From: an uncultured Parabacteroides sp.
GTDB taxonomy: Bacteria > Bacteroidota > Bacteroidia > Bacteroidales > Tannerellaceae
Direction of reading: 5' to 3'
DNA length: 11,569 nucleotides
NCBI GenBank assembly: GCA_900547435.1
Contig: URGO01000104.1
Location: 1 to 11,569 of the forward strand
Below the pieces are notes generated by a model. The model saw only the letters and a list, made by a program, of their open reading frames with translations, had not been told where the DNA came from and did not search any database. The position numbers and the translations under genes were made by a program. This document shows, one piece after another, positions 5,863 through 11,569 of this stretch (positions are counted from its first letter, which is position 1; the number at the start of each line of letters is the position of its first letter).

Positions 5863-7536
5863 ATGTATATGGCTGATGTGATTACTATTTATTGCAAGAA
5901 TACAAAGAAGTATTACGATGTACCGCGCGGATCCACTCTTTTGGATATCTATAAGACCGTAGGCGAACCTTTACCTTACCGGCCGATGAACGCGCAAGTG
6001 AACCACAAAACAGAAGACTTGACTTTTGTTTGTTGGCACCCCAAAGACATTGAGTTTGTTGATTATACAAACCTGTCCGGAATACGTACTTATGTGCGTT
6101 CCTTGTGCTTTATCCTCTCTAAAGCCGTACACGATGTTTATCCGGAAGCCACGTTGAACTTGGAACATTCCATTTCGAAAGGTTATTATTGCACGATTCA
6201 TAACGGTGCGCCTGCCGATGCGGAAATGTTGCTCCAAATCAAAAAACGTATGCATGAACTGGTGGATGCGGATATGCCTTTCAAGCTCCATACCATACAG
6301 ACGGAAAAGGCCATCGAATTGTTTCATTCGGTCGGGATGGACGACAAAGCCAACCTGATTAAAACAAGTGGTATGCTTTACACCTCTTATTATGAACTGG
6401 ATGGGTATATCAATTATTTCTATGGCGGATTGGTCCCTTCAACCGGTTATGTCGAATTGTTTGATTTAGAGCCTTACATGGATGGAGCTTTACTTCGCGT
6501 GCCGATGCAGAACAATCCGAAACAGCTTGCCCCGAAGGTCTGGCAGAAGAAGATGTATGAGGTCTATAAAGAACATCTGACGTTGCAACATGCGTTGGGC
6601 TTGAATAATGTAGGCGATTTGAACATTGCGCTGAAAAAGGGATTCGCGTCTGATGTAATCATGATATCCGAAGCTATGCAGGAGAAACAAATTGCAAGAA
6701 TTGCTGATGAAATAGCCGAACAATATGAGAAAGGAGTGAGAATTGTTCTGATATCCGGCCCTTCTTCCTCCGGAAAGACCACCACCTGCAAGCGCCTGGA
6801 GGTTCAGTTGGCTACCAACCTGCTTCATCCCGTAGGCATTTCCTTGGACGATTATTTCGTTAACCGGGAAGATACGCCTAAGGATGAAAATGGGGAATAT
6901 GATTTCGAATCACTATATGCGTTGGATTTACCCTATTTTAACGCGGATTTGCAACGCCTGATTGCCGGAGAAGAAATCAATATGCCTACCTTCGATTTCG
7001 AAAGCGGAAAGCGTGTTTACCGGGGAAAGAAGATGAAGCTGCGCGATCATTCAATTATTGTCATTGAAGGAATCCACGCCCTGAACCCGGAACTGACCGC
7101 CTATTTGGATGATAGCCTGAAATATCGCATCTATGTGTCGGCTCTGACCTCCATCTCTTTGGATAATCATAACTGGATTCCTACTACAGACAATCGCTTA
7201 TTGCGACGCATCATACGGGATTACCGTTTCCGGGGATATTCTGCTGAGGATACGATTCTCCGTTGGCCCAGCGTCCGTCGGGGCGAAGATAAATGGATTT
7301 TTCCTTATCAGGAGTATGCCGATGCCATGTTCAATAGCGCCATGCTTTACGAGCTGGCGGCTTTGCGCGTATACGCCGAACCTATTCTGGCGAACGTGCA
7401 AGAGTCTTCTCCAGCCAATGCCGAAGCATATCGTCTGCTCCGCTTCTTGCGGTACTTCAATTATATCCCGCAGGAGGAGCTTCCCAAGACTTCTTTGTTA
7501 AGGGAGTTCTTAGGCGGAGGCAGTTTTAAGTATTAA
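5863..7536 (+). CDS. Nucleoside (uridine-type) kinase with N-terminal TGS domain
   Basis: A 557-residue fusion. Residues about 1-65 are a TGS domain (VITIYCKNTKKYYDVPRGST...), the small fold also found in threonyl-tRNA synthetase and SpoT. Residues about 70-280 resemble the accessory region after TGS in threonyl-tRNA synthetase (LEHSISKGYYCTI, KIKKRMHELVDADMPF-like). The C-terminal half is a uridine kinase/phosphoribulokinase-like P-loop domain: Walker A GPSSSGKT at 299-306, LDDYF at 328-332, and EGIHALN at 402-408. This whole arrangement is a recognised family in Bacteroidota, Firmicutes and Thermotoga, annotated as nucleoside kinase. It presumably phosphorylates a nucleoside with ATP or GTP in the cytoplasm; the exact substrate cannot be read from sequence. 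Start: Met1 at 5863 or Met3 at 5869. Transcription ends at the hairpin at 7542-7584. Confidence 0.92.
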   Translation: MYMADVITIYCKNTKKYYDVPRGSTLLDIYKTVGEPLPYRPMNAQVNHKTEDLTFVCWHPKDIEFVDYTNLSGIRTYVRSLCFILSKAVHDVYPEATLNLEHSISKGYYCTIHNGAPADAEMLLQIKKRMHELVDADMPFKLHTIQTEKAIELFHSVGMDDKANLIKTSGMLYTSYYELDGYINYFYGGLVPSTGYVELFDLEPYMDGALLRVPMQNNPKQLAPKVWQKKMYEVYKEHLTLQHALGLNNVGDLNIALKKGFASDVIMISEAMQEKQIARIADEIAEQYEKGVRIVLISGPSSSGKTTTCKRLEVQLATNLLHPVGISLDDYFVNREDTPKDENGEYDFESLYALDLPYFNADLQRLIAGEEINMPTFDFESGKRVYRGKKMKLRDHSIIVIEGIHALNPELTAYLDDSLKYRIYVSALTSISLDNHNWIPTTDNRLLRRIIRDYRFRGYSAEDTILRWPSVRRGEDKWIFPYQEYADAMFNSAMLYELAALRVYAEPILANVQESSPANAEAYRLLRFLRYFNYIPQEELPKTSLLREFLGGGSFKY

Positions 7537-7541
7537 GAAAG

Positions 7542-7584
7542 AGGGGGATGTGCCGACCGGACATCTCCTTAGACACATTCCCCT
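7542..7584. terminator. Bidirectional terminator between convergent genes
   Basis: Arms 7542-7552 and 7574-7584 pair over 11 bp with one G.T wobble. The right arm runs into a T-rich stretch (TTTATCTCTTT), and on the minus strand the left arm is followed by CTCTTTCTTAA. A shorter alternative hairpin (GGGGATGT at 7544-7551 with ACATCTCC at 7561-7568) uses the same left arm. It lies in the 56-base gap between the kinase and oxidoreductase stop codons and probably ends both transcripts. Confidence 0.65.
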
Positions 7585-7592
7585 TTATCTCT

Positions 7593-9029
7593 TTAGACAT
7601 TATAATACTGCTCCCAACCTTTACGGGGCGGTTCGCCCACCAGCATCCGGTTGGCAAACGGGTCGTTGGTGATTTGCTTTGTATCCCGGTCGAATACCAA
7701 CTTGCGGTTCAATCGTTGCGCCAGAACGCCAAGACAGAACACCTGGCTGAGCGGGCCGGCTATTTCGAACGGCGAGCGGGTTTTCTCTTTGCCTTGACAA
7801 GCCAAAAGGAAATTCGCATAATGGTTAGACGGGCTCTTCGGTACTTCCGGCAACTTAGATGCCATCTCTTTCGCTTTCTCTTCCGGGATGATAGACAATG
7901 TACTGCCATGAGAGCCACCTTTGAAGGTCAGCGTCTTGGTGTAAATCTCTTTCCCCGGATTCAATTTGGCCGGCTGAATCTTTCCTCCGGCTACGGTCGG
8001 GATATTCGGGTCCAATTCCGATACGCCATATCCTTCCGGTACCGGGGGGATATTGTCCAGTCCGTCATACCACGTCACATCTACCGCCGGCATATTCCCG
8101 CGTTCCGGAAATTTGAACAACAAGGTAGAAGACATCGGGAAGAAGAACGGATTATGATCCTTCAGGTAGAGCGGATTAACCTCGTAGGGCAAGCCCAAAT
8201 CAAGGAACTGATGTGCTGTGTCGAGGATATGCGCGCCCCAATCGCCTAAAGCTCCCATACCGAAGTCATACCAACAACGCCATTGCCCTAAATGATAGTC
8301 ATGATTGTATTCATGATATTGCGTCACGCCCAGCCAGGTGTCCCAATCCATCGTTTCCGGAACAGGTTCGCCCATCGGCATGTGCTTGATGTTCGGATTC
8401 CACCCGTGCCAGCGGCGCGAATTGTTCATGTGGGCTGTGATAGCGGTTACATCCTTGATGATACCGGCTTCCTGCCAGGCTTTAAACTGGAAATAATTCC
8501 CTTCAGAGTGCCCTTGGTTACCCATCTGCGTCACCACGCCATACTTCTTGGCCGCACGCATCATGATTTCAATCTCATGGAACGTCCGCGCCATCGGCTT
8601 CTCTACATACACGTTGATGCCATGCGCCATTGCCTCAATCGTAATCGGGAAATGGGAATGGTCGGGCACGCCTACCGTTACCGCGTCAATCTTGCCCGCC
8701 ATCTGGTCGAACATCGTACGGAAGTCTTGGTAGCGGGGAACTTTCGGGAACATATGGATAATCTCTTGCGTATGTTTTGCACCCATATCCACATCACAAA
8801 GAGCCACCACGTTACAAAGCCCCGTGTTGTACAACTCTTTGGCAATCTCGCCACCGCGGTTCCCAATACCGATGAATGCGATATTTACACGGTCGTTAGC
8901 ACTTACAAACGGATTCTTCGGCCGGGTACTTGCCTGAGCCGGAATCCAAAACGAAGGAATGGCCGAAACGGCCGAAAGCGCCAGTGCCTGCTTCAGGAAC
9001 GAACGGCGCGACATCTCTGATTTCGTCAT
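7593..9029 (-). CDS. Tat-exported Gfo/Idh/MocA family oxidoreductase
   Basis: A 478-residue NAD(P)-dependent oxidoreductase of the Gfo/Idh/MocA family. The N-terminus carries a twin-arginine signal, SRRSFLK at residues 7-13, with a hydrophobic stretch and cleavage after AQA (about 33), so the folded enzyme is probably exported to the periplasm. The Rossmann domain follows: VNIAFIGIGNRGG (48-60) for dinucleotide binding, VVALCDVD at 74-81, and the family EKP motif at 143-145 with its catalytic-site Lys. The C-terminal alpha/beta domain holds WHGWNPN, WDTWLG and DWGAHILDTAHQF (His pair near the substrate site), ending in RKGWEQYY, usual for the Bacteroidota Tat-secreted subgroup. Related exported enzymes act on sugars, for example glycosidase partners or myo-inositol-type substrates, but no carbohydrate operon surrounds it and the substrate is unknown. 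A promoter is visible at 9074-9105. Confidence 0.94.
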   Translation of the reverse strand: MTKSEMSRRSFLKQALALSAVSAIPSFWIPAQASTRPKNPFVSANDRVNIAFIGIGNRGGEIAKELYNTGLCNVVALCDVDMGAKHTQEIIHMFPKVPRYQDFRTMFDQMAGKIDAVTVGVPDHSHFPITIEAMAHGINVYVEKPMARTFHEIEIMMRAAKKYGVVTQMGNQGHSEGNYFQFKAWQEAGIIKDVTAITAHMNNSRRWHGWNPNIKHMPMGEPVPETMDWDTWLGVTQYHEYNHDYHLGQWRCWYDFGMGALGDWGAHILDTAHQFLDLGLPYEVNPLYLKDHNPFFFPMSSTLLFKFPERGNMPAVDVTWYDGLDNIPPVPEGYGVSELDPNIPTVAGGKIQPAKLNPGKEIYTKTLTFKGGSHGSTLSIIPEEKAKEMASKLPEVPKSPSNHYANFLLACQGKEKTRSPFEIAGPLSQVFCLGVLAQRLNRKLVFDRDTKQITNDPFANRMLVGEPPRKGWEQYYNV

Positions 9030-9073
9030 GGTCGATAAAACGGATTTAAGTCTACTTTATGTAATTTGTGCGC

Positions 9074-9105
9074 TAAAAGTACGGCTTTTCTCTTTATTTT
9101 GCAAA
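9074..9105 (-). promoter_or_regulatory. Promoter of the Gfo/Idh/MocA oxidoreductase gene
   Basis: On the minus strand, TTTG (9105-9102) is followed after exactly 20 bases by TACTTTTA (9081-9074), seven of eight positions of the scored TTTG/TAnnTTTG consensus when the unconstrained bases are set aside (only the last base differs in the -7 box). Transcription would begin near 9067, leaving a leader of about 38 bases. Confidence 0.58.
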
Positions 9106-9212
9106 TTTGTGGGATGGGAAATGGCTCGTTCTTTGCGTTTCTTTGTGCTATTCTTTTGCGTTCTATGCTCTCCATTTATGATTTTTTCCCTTCGTTATAT
9201 CTAAAAAAGCAT

Positions 9213-9220
9213 TATCTTCG
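9213..9220 (+). promoter_or_regulatory. Possible -7 box (TATCTTCG) for the beta-propeller lipoprotein
   Basis: TATCTTCG differs from TAnnTTTG at one position. Only a TTCG (9191-9194), 18 bases upstream, stands in the -33 place. If used, transcription starts near 9227, and the whole repeat array at 9263-9352 lies in the 5' leader of the mRNA. Confidence 0.35.
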
Positions 9221-9262
9221 CATCGGCTTCCTACAAAAAAAGAAAATATATGGGAGGAAAGA

Positions 9263-9352
9263 ATCGTCTAACAGCTGTTAGACGCAAGTTGCACACTTGT
9301 TAGACGCAACGTACACGGCTGTTAGACGCAAAATGCACAGCTGTTAGACGAT
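9263..9352. repeat. 90-bp repeat array 2 (GTTAGACG/CGTCTAAC cores)
   Basis: One reverse core, CGTCTAAC at 9265, and four forward cores, GTTAGACG at 9277, 9299, 9321 and 9343, on an exact 22-bp period; the first two form a perfect 20-bp palindrome (9265-9284). The ends are ATCGTCTAAC and GTTAGACGAT, identical to those of the array at 186-275, and the total length is the same 90 bp. Spacers vary around a TGCACAGCT-like sequence. Compared with array 1, the right halves match directly (39 of 46 bases), while the left 42 bp match only after reverse-complementing (41 of 42). It sits immediately before the lipoprotein gene and could affect its transcription or translation. Confidence 0.9.
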
Positions 9353-9361
9353 ATTTTGATT

Positions 9362-10408
9362 ATGAGACTTTTTTCAAATATAATCGGTTTTTGGGTGGCG
9401 ATGTCGCTACTTTCTTGTTCGGACTCTTCGCATACGTACCGGCAATATGCTCTTCCGGAGACGAAGACGGTTCAGGCGGATCAGGAGATGGTTTTTGATA
9501 CCATTTTTTTCCGTTATCCTTATCGCATAGAGATAAAGGATAGTCTGGCGGTTTTGCTGGATTTGCATAACGATACGCATTACGGTTATGCGTTTACCTA
9601 TCCGGATTGGCGTCCCATTGCGCCTTTCGGTAGGCGGGGCGAAGGCCCGGAGGAGTTGTTATCCGCTGACCGCATCCGGATTCGCTCGCTGGATTCTGTT
9701 TACGTATTGGATGCGAACCGGATGCAAATCACCCGCTGGGCGGTTTCTATTCCGGAAAAAAGAATCATGCGGAAAGAAGTCATTTCTTTGGATAAGCGTC
9801 TGCTTCGTACTTTGGATTTTTGTCTGAGCGATTCGAACTTTATTGTTACCGATTATACCGGCGAATACCGATTTCATGAAATCGACCGGGACGGAAAGAT
9901 TATCCGGAGCATGGGAAGCATCCCCACCGAGCATAAAGAAGCCTTGGAAAACGCCCCCGCTTTGGCTCAGGCTTGGCGGACGTTCATGAGTTATAATCCG
10001 CGAAACGGAATATTGGCATTGGTCACTCAGTTGGGCGAGGTGGTAGAAATTTACAATCTGAAAACCGGATACCATGTAGTAGCATATGGTCCGAAAGGTG
10101 AACCGGTCTTTTCCATACAGGGGAGCGAGGCTTTCCCGAAAGGCATCAAGGGGTTCAATGATGTATTTGTGACTGATTCTTGCATCTATGCGACATTTGA
10201 TGGAGTTACATTTAAGGAGAAGATGCAACAGGAAGTATTTTTGAATGGCGGAAGATGGGTTTATGTCTTTGATCTGGAAGGCAAGCTGATAAAGACATTT
10301 TTCTTGGAACAAACCGCGCAAGGTATCTATGTGGATCAAAAGGTCAATAGTATGTACACGACCTGTTCGGACGGAGATAGTCCGATTATAAGGTATTCTA
10401 CCTTTTAA
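9362..10408 (+). CDS. 6-bladed beta-propeller lipoprotein (BF3164-like)
   Basis: A 348-residue protein when started at the ATG at 9362. A TTG at 9356 in the same frame would add two residues; I prefer the ATG. A lipoprotein signal is clear: MRLFSNIIGFWVAMSLLSC with lipobox LLSC and Cys19. The mature chain has repeated strand-turn units expected of a 6-bladed beta-propeller: an FGRRGEGPEEL motif near residue 90 (common in this family), RIRIRSLDSVYVLDANRMQITRW, NFIVTDYTGEYRFHEIDRDGKIIRSMG, GILALVTQLGEVVEIYNLKTG, and WVYVFDLEGKLIKTFFLE. The family (TolB-like 6-bladed propeller, BF3164 type) is widespread in Bacteroidota and its ligands are unknown. It lies just after repeat array 2 and converges on the membrane regulator gene with overlapping stop codons (10405-10408), so no terminator separates them. 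Confidence 0.85.
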   Translation: MRLFSNIIGFWVAMSLLSCSDSSHTYRQYALPETKTVQADQEMVFDTIFFRYPYRIEIKDSLAVLLDLHNDTHYGYAFTYPDWRPIAPFGRRGEGPEELLSADRIRIRSLDSVYVLDANRMQITRWAVSIPEKRIMRKEVISLDKRLLRTLDFCLSDSNFIVTDYTGEYRFHEIDRDGKIIRSMGSIPTEHKEALENAPALAQAWRTFMSYNPRNGILALVTQLGEVVEIYNLKTGYHVVAYGPKGEPVFSIQGSEAFPKGIKGFNDVFVTDSCIYATFDGVTFKEKMQQEVFLNGGRWVYVFDLEGKLIKTFFLEQTAQGIYVDQKVNSMYTTCSDGDSPIIRYSTF

Positions 10409-11358
10409 TCTATGTCAGGCTCTTTCTCAATAAGCTGGTATCCTATATTGTATAGGCTTTTTATCTCCAAGGAAAAAGGCTCTAAGTCTTTTCGTAATCG
10501 GGCAATGGCTTGGGCAATCCGTTGTTTGTCTGACTCGTTTATCGGATTGTCTTGATTATGGTGATAAATTTGTTGGCCAATTTGGGCAAAAGTCGCTATA
10601 TGGTCAGGAGATTGGAGCATTAATTGGAAATAGGCAGCCTGTTGAGGTTTCAATCGCGTTTCGTGTGTTTTATTCTTTAAAATACCGGTCGATTCACAAA
10701 AACAGATATTCTCCCACACCGGCATTACTTGCATTTCTTCCGGTTGTTGGCTGGGCGTGGTTTCTGATACTTGCGTTGTCGGGCATGTTTTTTTTCTATA
10801 CAACACCAATAACATACAACCTACCAGCCAAACGCCAGATAATATATAGGGGTAGGGATGGTTAAGCAAGGTCCCTAATGGCAATCGGATGTAAGCCTGC
10901 AAGGTAATGAGCTGTTTCGGAGAGTAATCTTTTTGAAAGTGCATTTCAGGCAAGGCGATGGCTTGTTGCAATTCTTCCGTAGTGCAGGTCTGGATAATCC
11001 GATCGCCATAGGTGCAACGGATGGCCGTCCATACCGGAAAGTTCAGCTTCGTCACTTCTTCCCGGAACAGGCTGTCCAAACGAGATCTGCTTGGATTGGT
11101 CTCTATCAAAAAAACTTGATTGCACCATTCCTCCTTTTCTCGTTTGGAAATAGCGTTAGGAGACTTTCGGGGATCGTAAGCGTCATAGAAAAATTCAATA
11201 GAATCATACTCCTTTTGGACAACCTTTTGGAATGATTGAAAGGCACGGTCTTTTGCTTCTTGCTGGTATTGCCGGAAACAATGCCATCCGATAAGAGCCA
11301 AAAAGAGCGTACCCAAGCCCCCTATCACCCATCTCTGTATGAAATTCAACGTTCTCAT
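10405..11358 (-). CDS. Membrane-spanning transcription regulator with C-terminal OmpR-type winged helix
   Basis: A 317-residue protein of unusual layout. A first membrane helix is at about 11-28 (VIGGLGTLFLALIGWHCF), residues about 30-168 are predicted periplasmic, and a second membrane helix is at about 170-187 (YPYILSGVWLVGCMLLVLY). A polar linker (189-212) leads to a cytoplasmic domain. Residues about 225-312 resemble the OmpR/PhoB-type winged helix: LKPQQAAYFQLMLQSPDHIATFAQIGQQIY, then IAQAIARLRKDLEPF as the recognition-helix region, and SLYNIGYQLI as the wing hairpin, comparable to the usual ...GxGYxL ending. There is no receiver or kinase domain, so it would act as a one-component membrane sensor-regulator, like ToxR or CadC but with the DNA-binding domain at the C-terminus. 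The periplasmic part is helical and matches no family I recognise. The candidate operator at 11384-11456 lies just upstream. Confidence 0.72.
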   Translation of the reverse strand: MRTLNFIQRWVIGGLGTLFLALIGWHCFRQYQQEAKDRAFQSFQKVVQKEYDSIEFFYDAYDPRKSPNAISKREKEEWCNQVFLIETNPSRSRLDSLFREEVTKLNFPVWTAIRCTYGDRIIQTCTTEELQQAIALPEMHFQKDYSPKQLITLQAYIRLPLGTLLNHPYPYILSGVWLVGCMLLVLYRKKTCPTTQVSETTPSQQPEEMQVMPVWENICFCESTGILKNKTHETRLKPQQAAYFQLMLQSPDHIATFAQIGQQIYHHNQDNPINESDKQRIAQAIARLRKDLEPFSLEIKSLYNIGYQLIEKEPDID

Positions 11359-11383
11359 CTGTCAGTTTTATTTATATGAAAAG

Positions 11384-11456
11384 TTGACAAAATCTTGACA
11401 TTGTTATTGCAATATGCTAATAATTAATCGTTTATAAAATGTCAAACATTTGTCAA
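11384..11456. promoter_or_regulatory. Candidate operator: two inverted tandem TTGACA-N5-TTGACA pairs
   Basis: TTGACA occurs at 11384-11389 and 11395-11400, start to start 11 bp. The complement TGTCAA occurs at 11440-11445 and 11451-11456, again 11 bp apart. The set is nested and symmetric: the outer inverted repeat is 11 bp (11381-11391/11449-11459) and the inner one 8 bp (11395-11402/11438-11445). Tandem sites spaced by one helical turn are how OmpR/PhoB-type winged helices usually bind (compare the TGTCA repeats of the Pho box). The site lies 26 bases upstream of the regulator start codon and ahead of the rightward -7 box at 11489. Confidence 0.6.
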
Positions 11457-11488
11457 CTTATAATCCGTAATTTTTATTTGCAAAAGTC

Positions 11489-11496
11489 TATCTTTG
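11489..11496 (+). promoter_or_regulatory. -7 box (TATCTTTG) of a rightward transcript
   Basis: TATCTTTG matches TAnnTTTG fully and is followed by C, giving TATCTTTGC. There is no TTTG at 19-21 bases upstream; the nearest are too close (11477-11480) or too far (11449-11452). The right TGTCAA pair ends 32 bases before it, a place suited to activation by a bound regulator in the absence of a good -33 box. Transcription would start near 11502. Confidence 0.5.
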
Positions 11497-11569
11497 CGGT
11501 GTTCGTATTCCGCACGCCAGTCGGAGACCGAAGGGGGTGCCGAGGATGCGATTCGAAGGCAAAAATAGA
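11497..11569 (+). other. Right edge: leader or start of an unseen gene
   Basis: This GC-richer stretch follows the -7 box. A frame is open from a GTG at 11500 to the edge, and an ATG at 11546 is preceded by a purine-rich AAGGGGG, leaving eight codons (MRFEGKNR) before the window ends. A small hairpin (TCGG/CCGA around 11521-11531) is present. I cannot say whether this is coding or an untranslated leader. Confidence 0.25.

Larger units (their letters stand above)
9030..9361. other. Divergent intergenic region, oxidoreductase and beta-propeller genes
   Basis: These 332 bases hold no convincing gene. From left to right: the oxidoreductase leader and promoter (9074-9105, minus strand), a T-rich tract with no clear signal (9110-9205), a -7-like TATCTTCG on the + strand (9213-9220), a purine-rich GGGAGGAAA (9252-9260), and the second 90-bp repeat array (9263-9352), which ends nine bases before the ATG of the lipoprotein gene. 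Confidence 0.7.

Noticed and set aside
7548..9020. Two long + strand frames (7548-8249 and 8292-9020) opposite the oxidoreductase
   Set aside because: The oxidoreductase on the minus strand has clear family motifs over its full length; the + frames are rich in Arg and His with no domain.
9263..9352. CRISPR array (regular repeats with variable spacers)
   Set aside because: The repeat core is only 8 bp and the spacers 14 bp and related to each other; one core is inverted; no cas genes are nearby.
186..9352. A 9-kb mobile element bounded by the two arrays as direct repeats
   Set aside because: The enclosed genes are ordinary chromosomal ones without transposase, integrase or conjugation genes, and no target-site duplication is visible outside the arrays.
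9659..10339. 226-residue minus-strand frame opposite the beta-propeller gene
   Set aside because: It is antisense to a gene with a clear lipoprotein signal and propeller repeats, and has no motif of its own.

Overview
The window looks like chromosomal DNA from a gut Bacteroidota, most likely Parabacteroides or a close relative. The reasons are: Bacteroidota-restricted protein families (NigD-like lipoprotein, DUF4252 proteins, BF3164-type 6-bladed beta-propeller lipoprotein, TGS-domain nucleoside kinase); promoter-like motifs of the Bacteroidota type (TTTG about 20 bases before TAnnTTTG); weak Shine-Dalgarno signals; and many lipoproteins. The genus is inferred, not proven.

Layout. Bases 1-376 are non-coding and hold a 90-bp array of GTTAGACG/CGTCTAAC repeats (186-275). 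A NigD-like lipoprotein gene follows (377-1123), then a heptanucleotide repeat and a strong terminator. Next is a tight four-gene operon on the + strand (1340-3149): DUF4252 protein, ECF sigma factor, a small single-pass membrane protein that is probably the anti-sigma factor, and a second DUF4252 protein. It has its own ECF-like promoter and overlapping gene ends. A stem-loop separates it from a minus-strand pair: an outer-membrane beta-barrel protein (3263-3982) and a Na/Pi cotransporter with a C-terminal PhoU domain (4102-5787). A TGS-domain nucleoside kinase (5863-7536) is divergent from the transporter and converges on a Tat-exported Gfo/Idh/MocA oxidoreductase (7593-9029, minus strand). 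After a 332-base gap holding a second 90-bp array (9263-9352) come a 6-bladed beta-propeller lipoprotein gene (9362-10408) and, converging on it with overlapping stop codons, a gene for a membrane-spanning regulator with a C-terminal OmpR-type winged helix (10405-11358, minus strand). The right edge holds a striking four-half-site operator candidate and a -7 promoter motif for a transcript leaving the window.

The most unusual material is non-coding. (1) The two 90-bp arrays each contain five copies of an 8-bp core on a 22-bp period. Their right halves match directly, while the 42-bp left half of one matches the reverse complement of the other at 41 of 42 bases, so they are related by inversion of an internal segment. 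(2) The intergenic region next to the membrane-bound winged-helix regulator carries two tandem TTGACA-N5-TTGACA pairs in opposite orientation. This is the geometry OmpR/PhoB-type proteins bind, suggesting a one-component membrane regulator and its own operator side by side. The remaining genes are mostly ordinary housekeeping or envelope genes.
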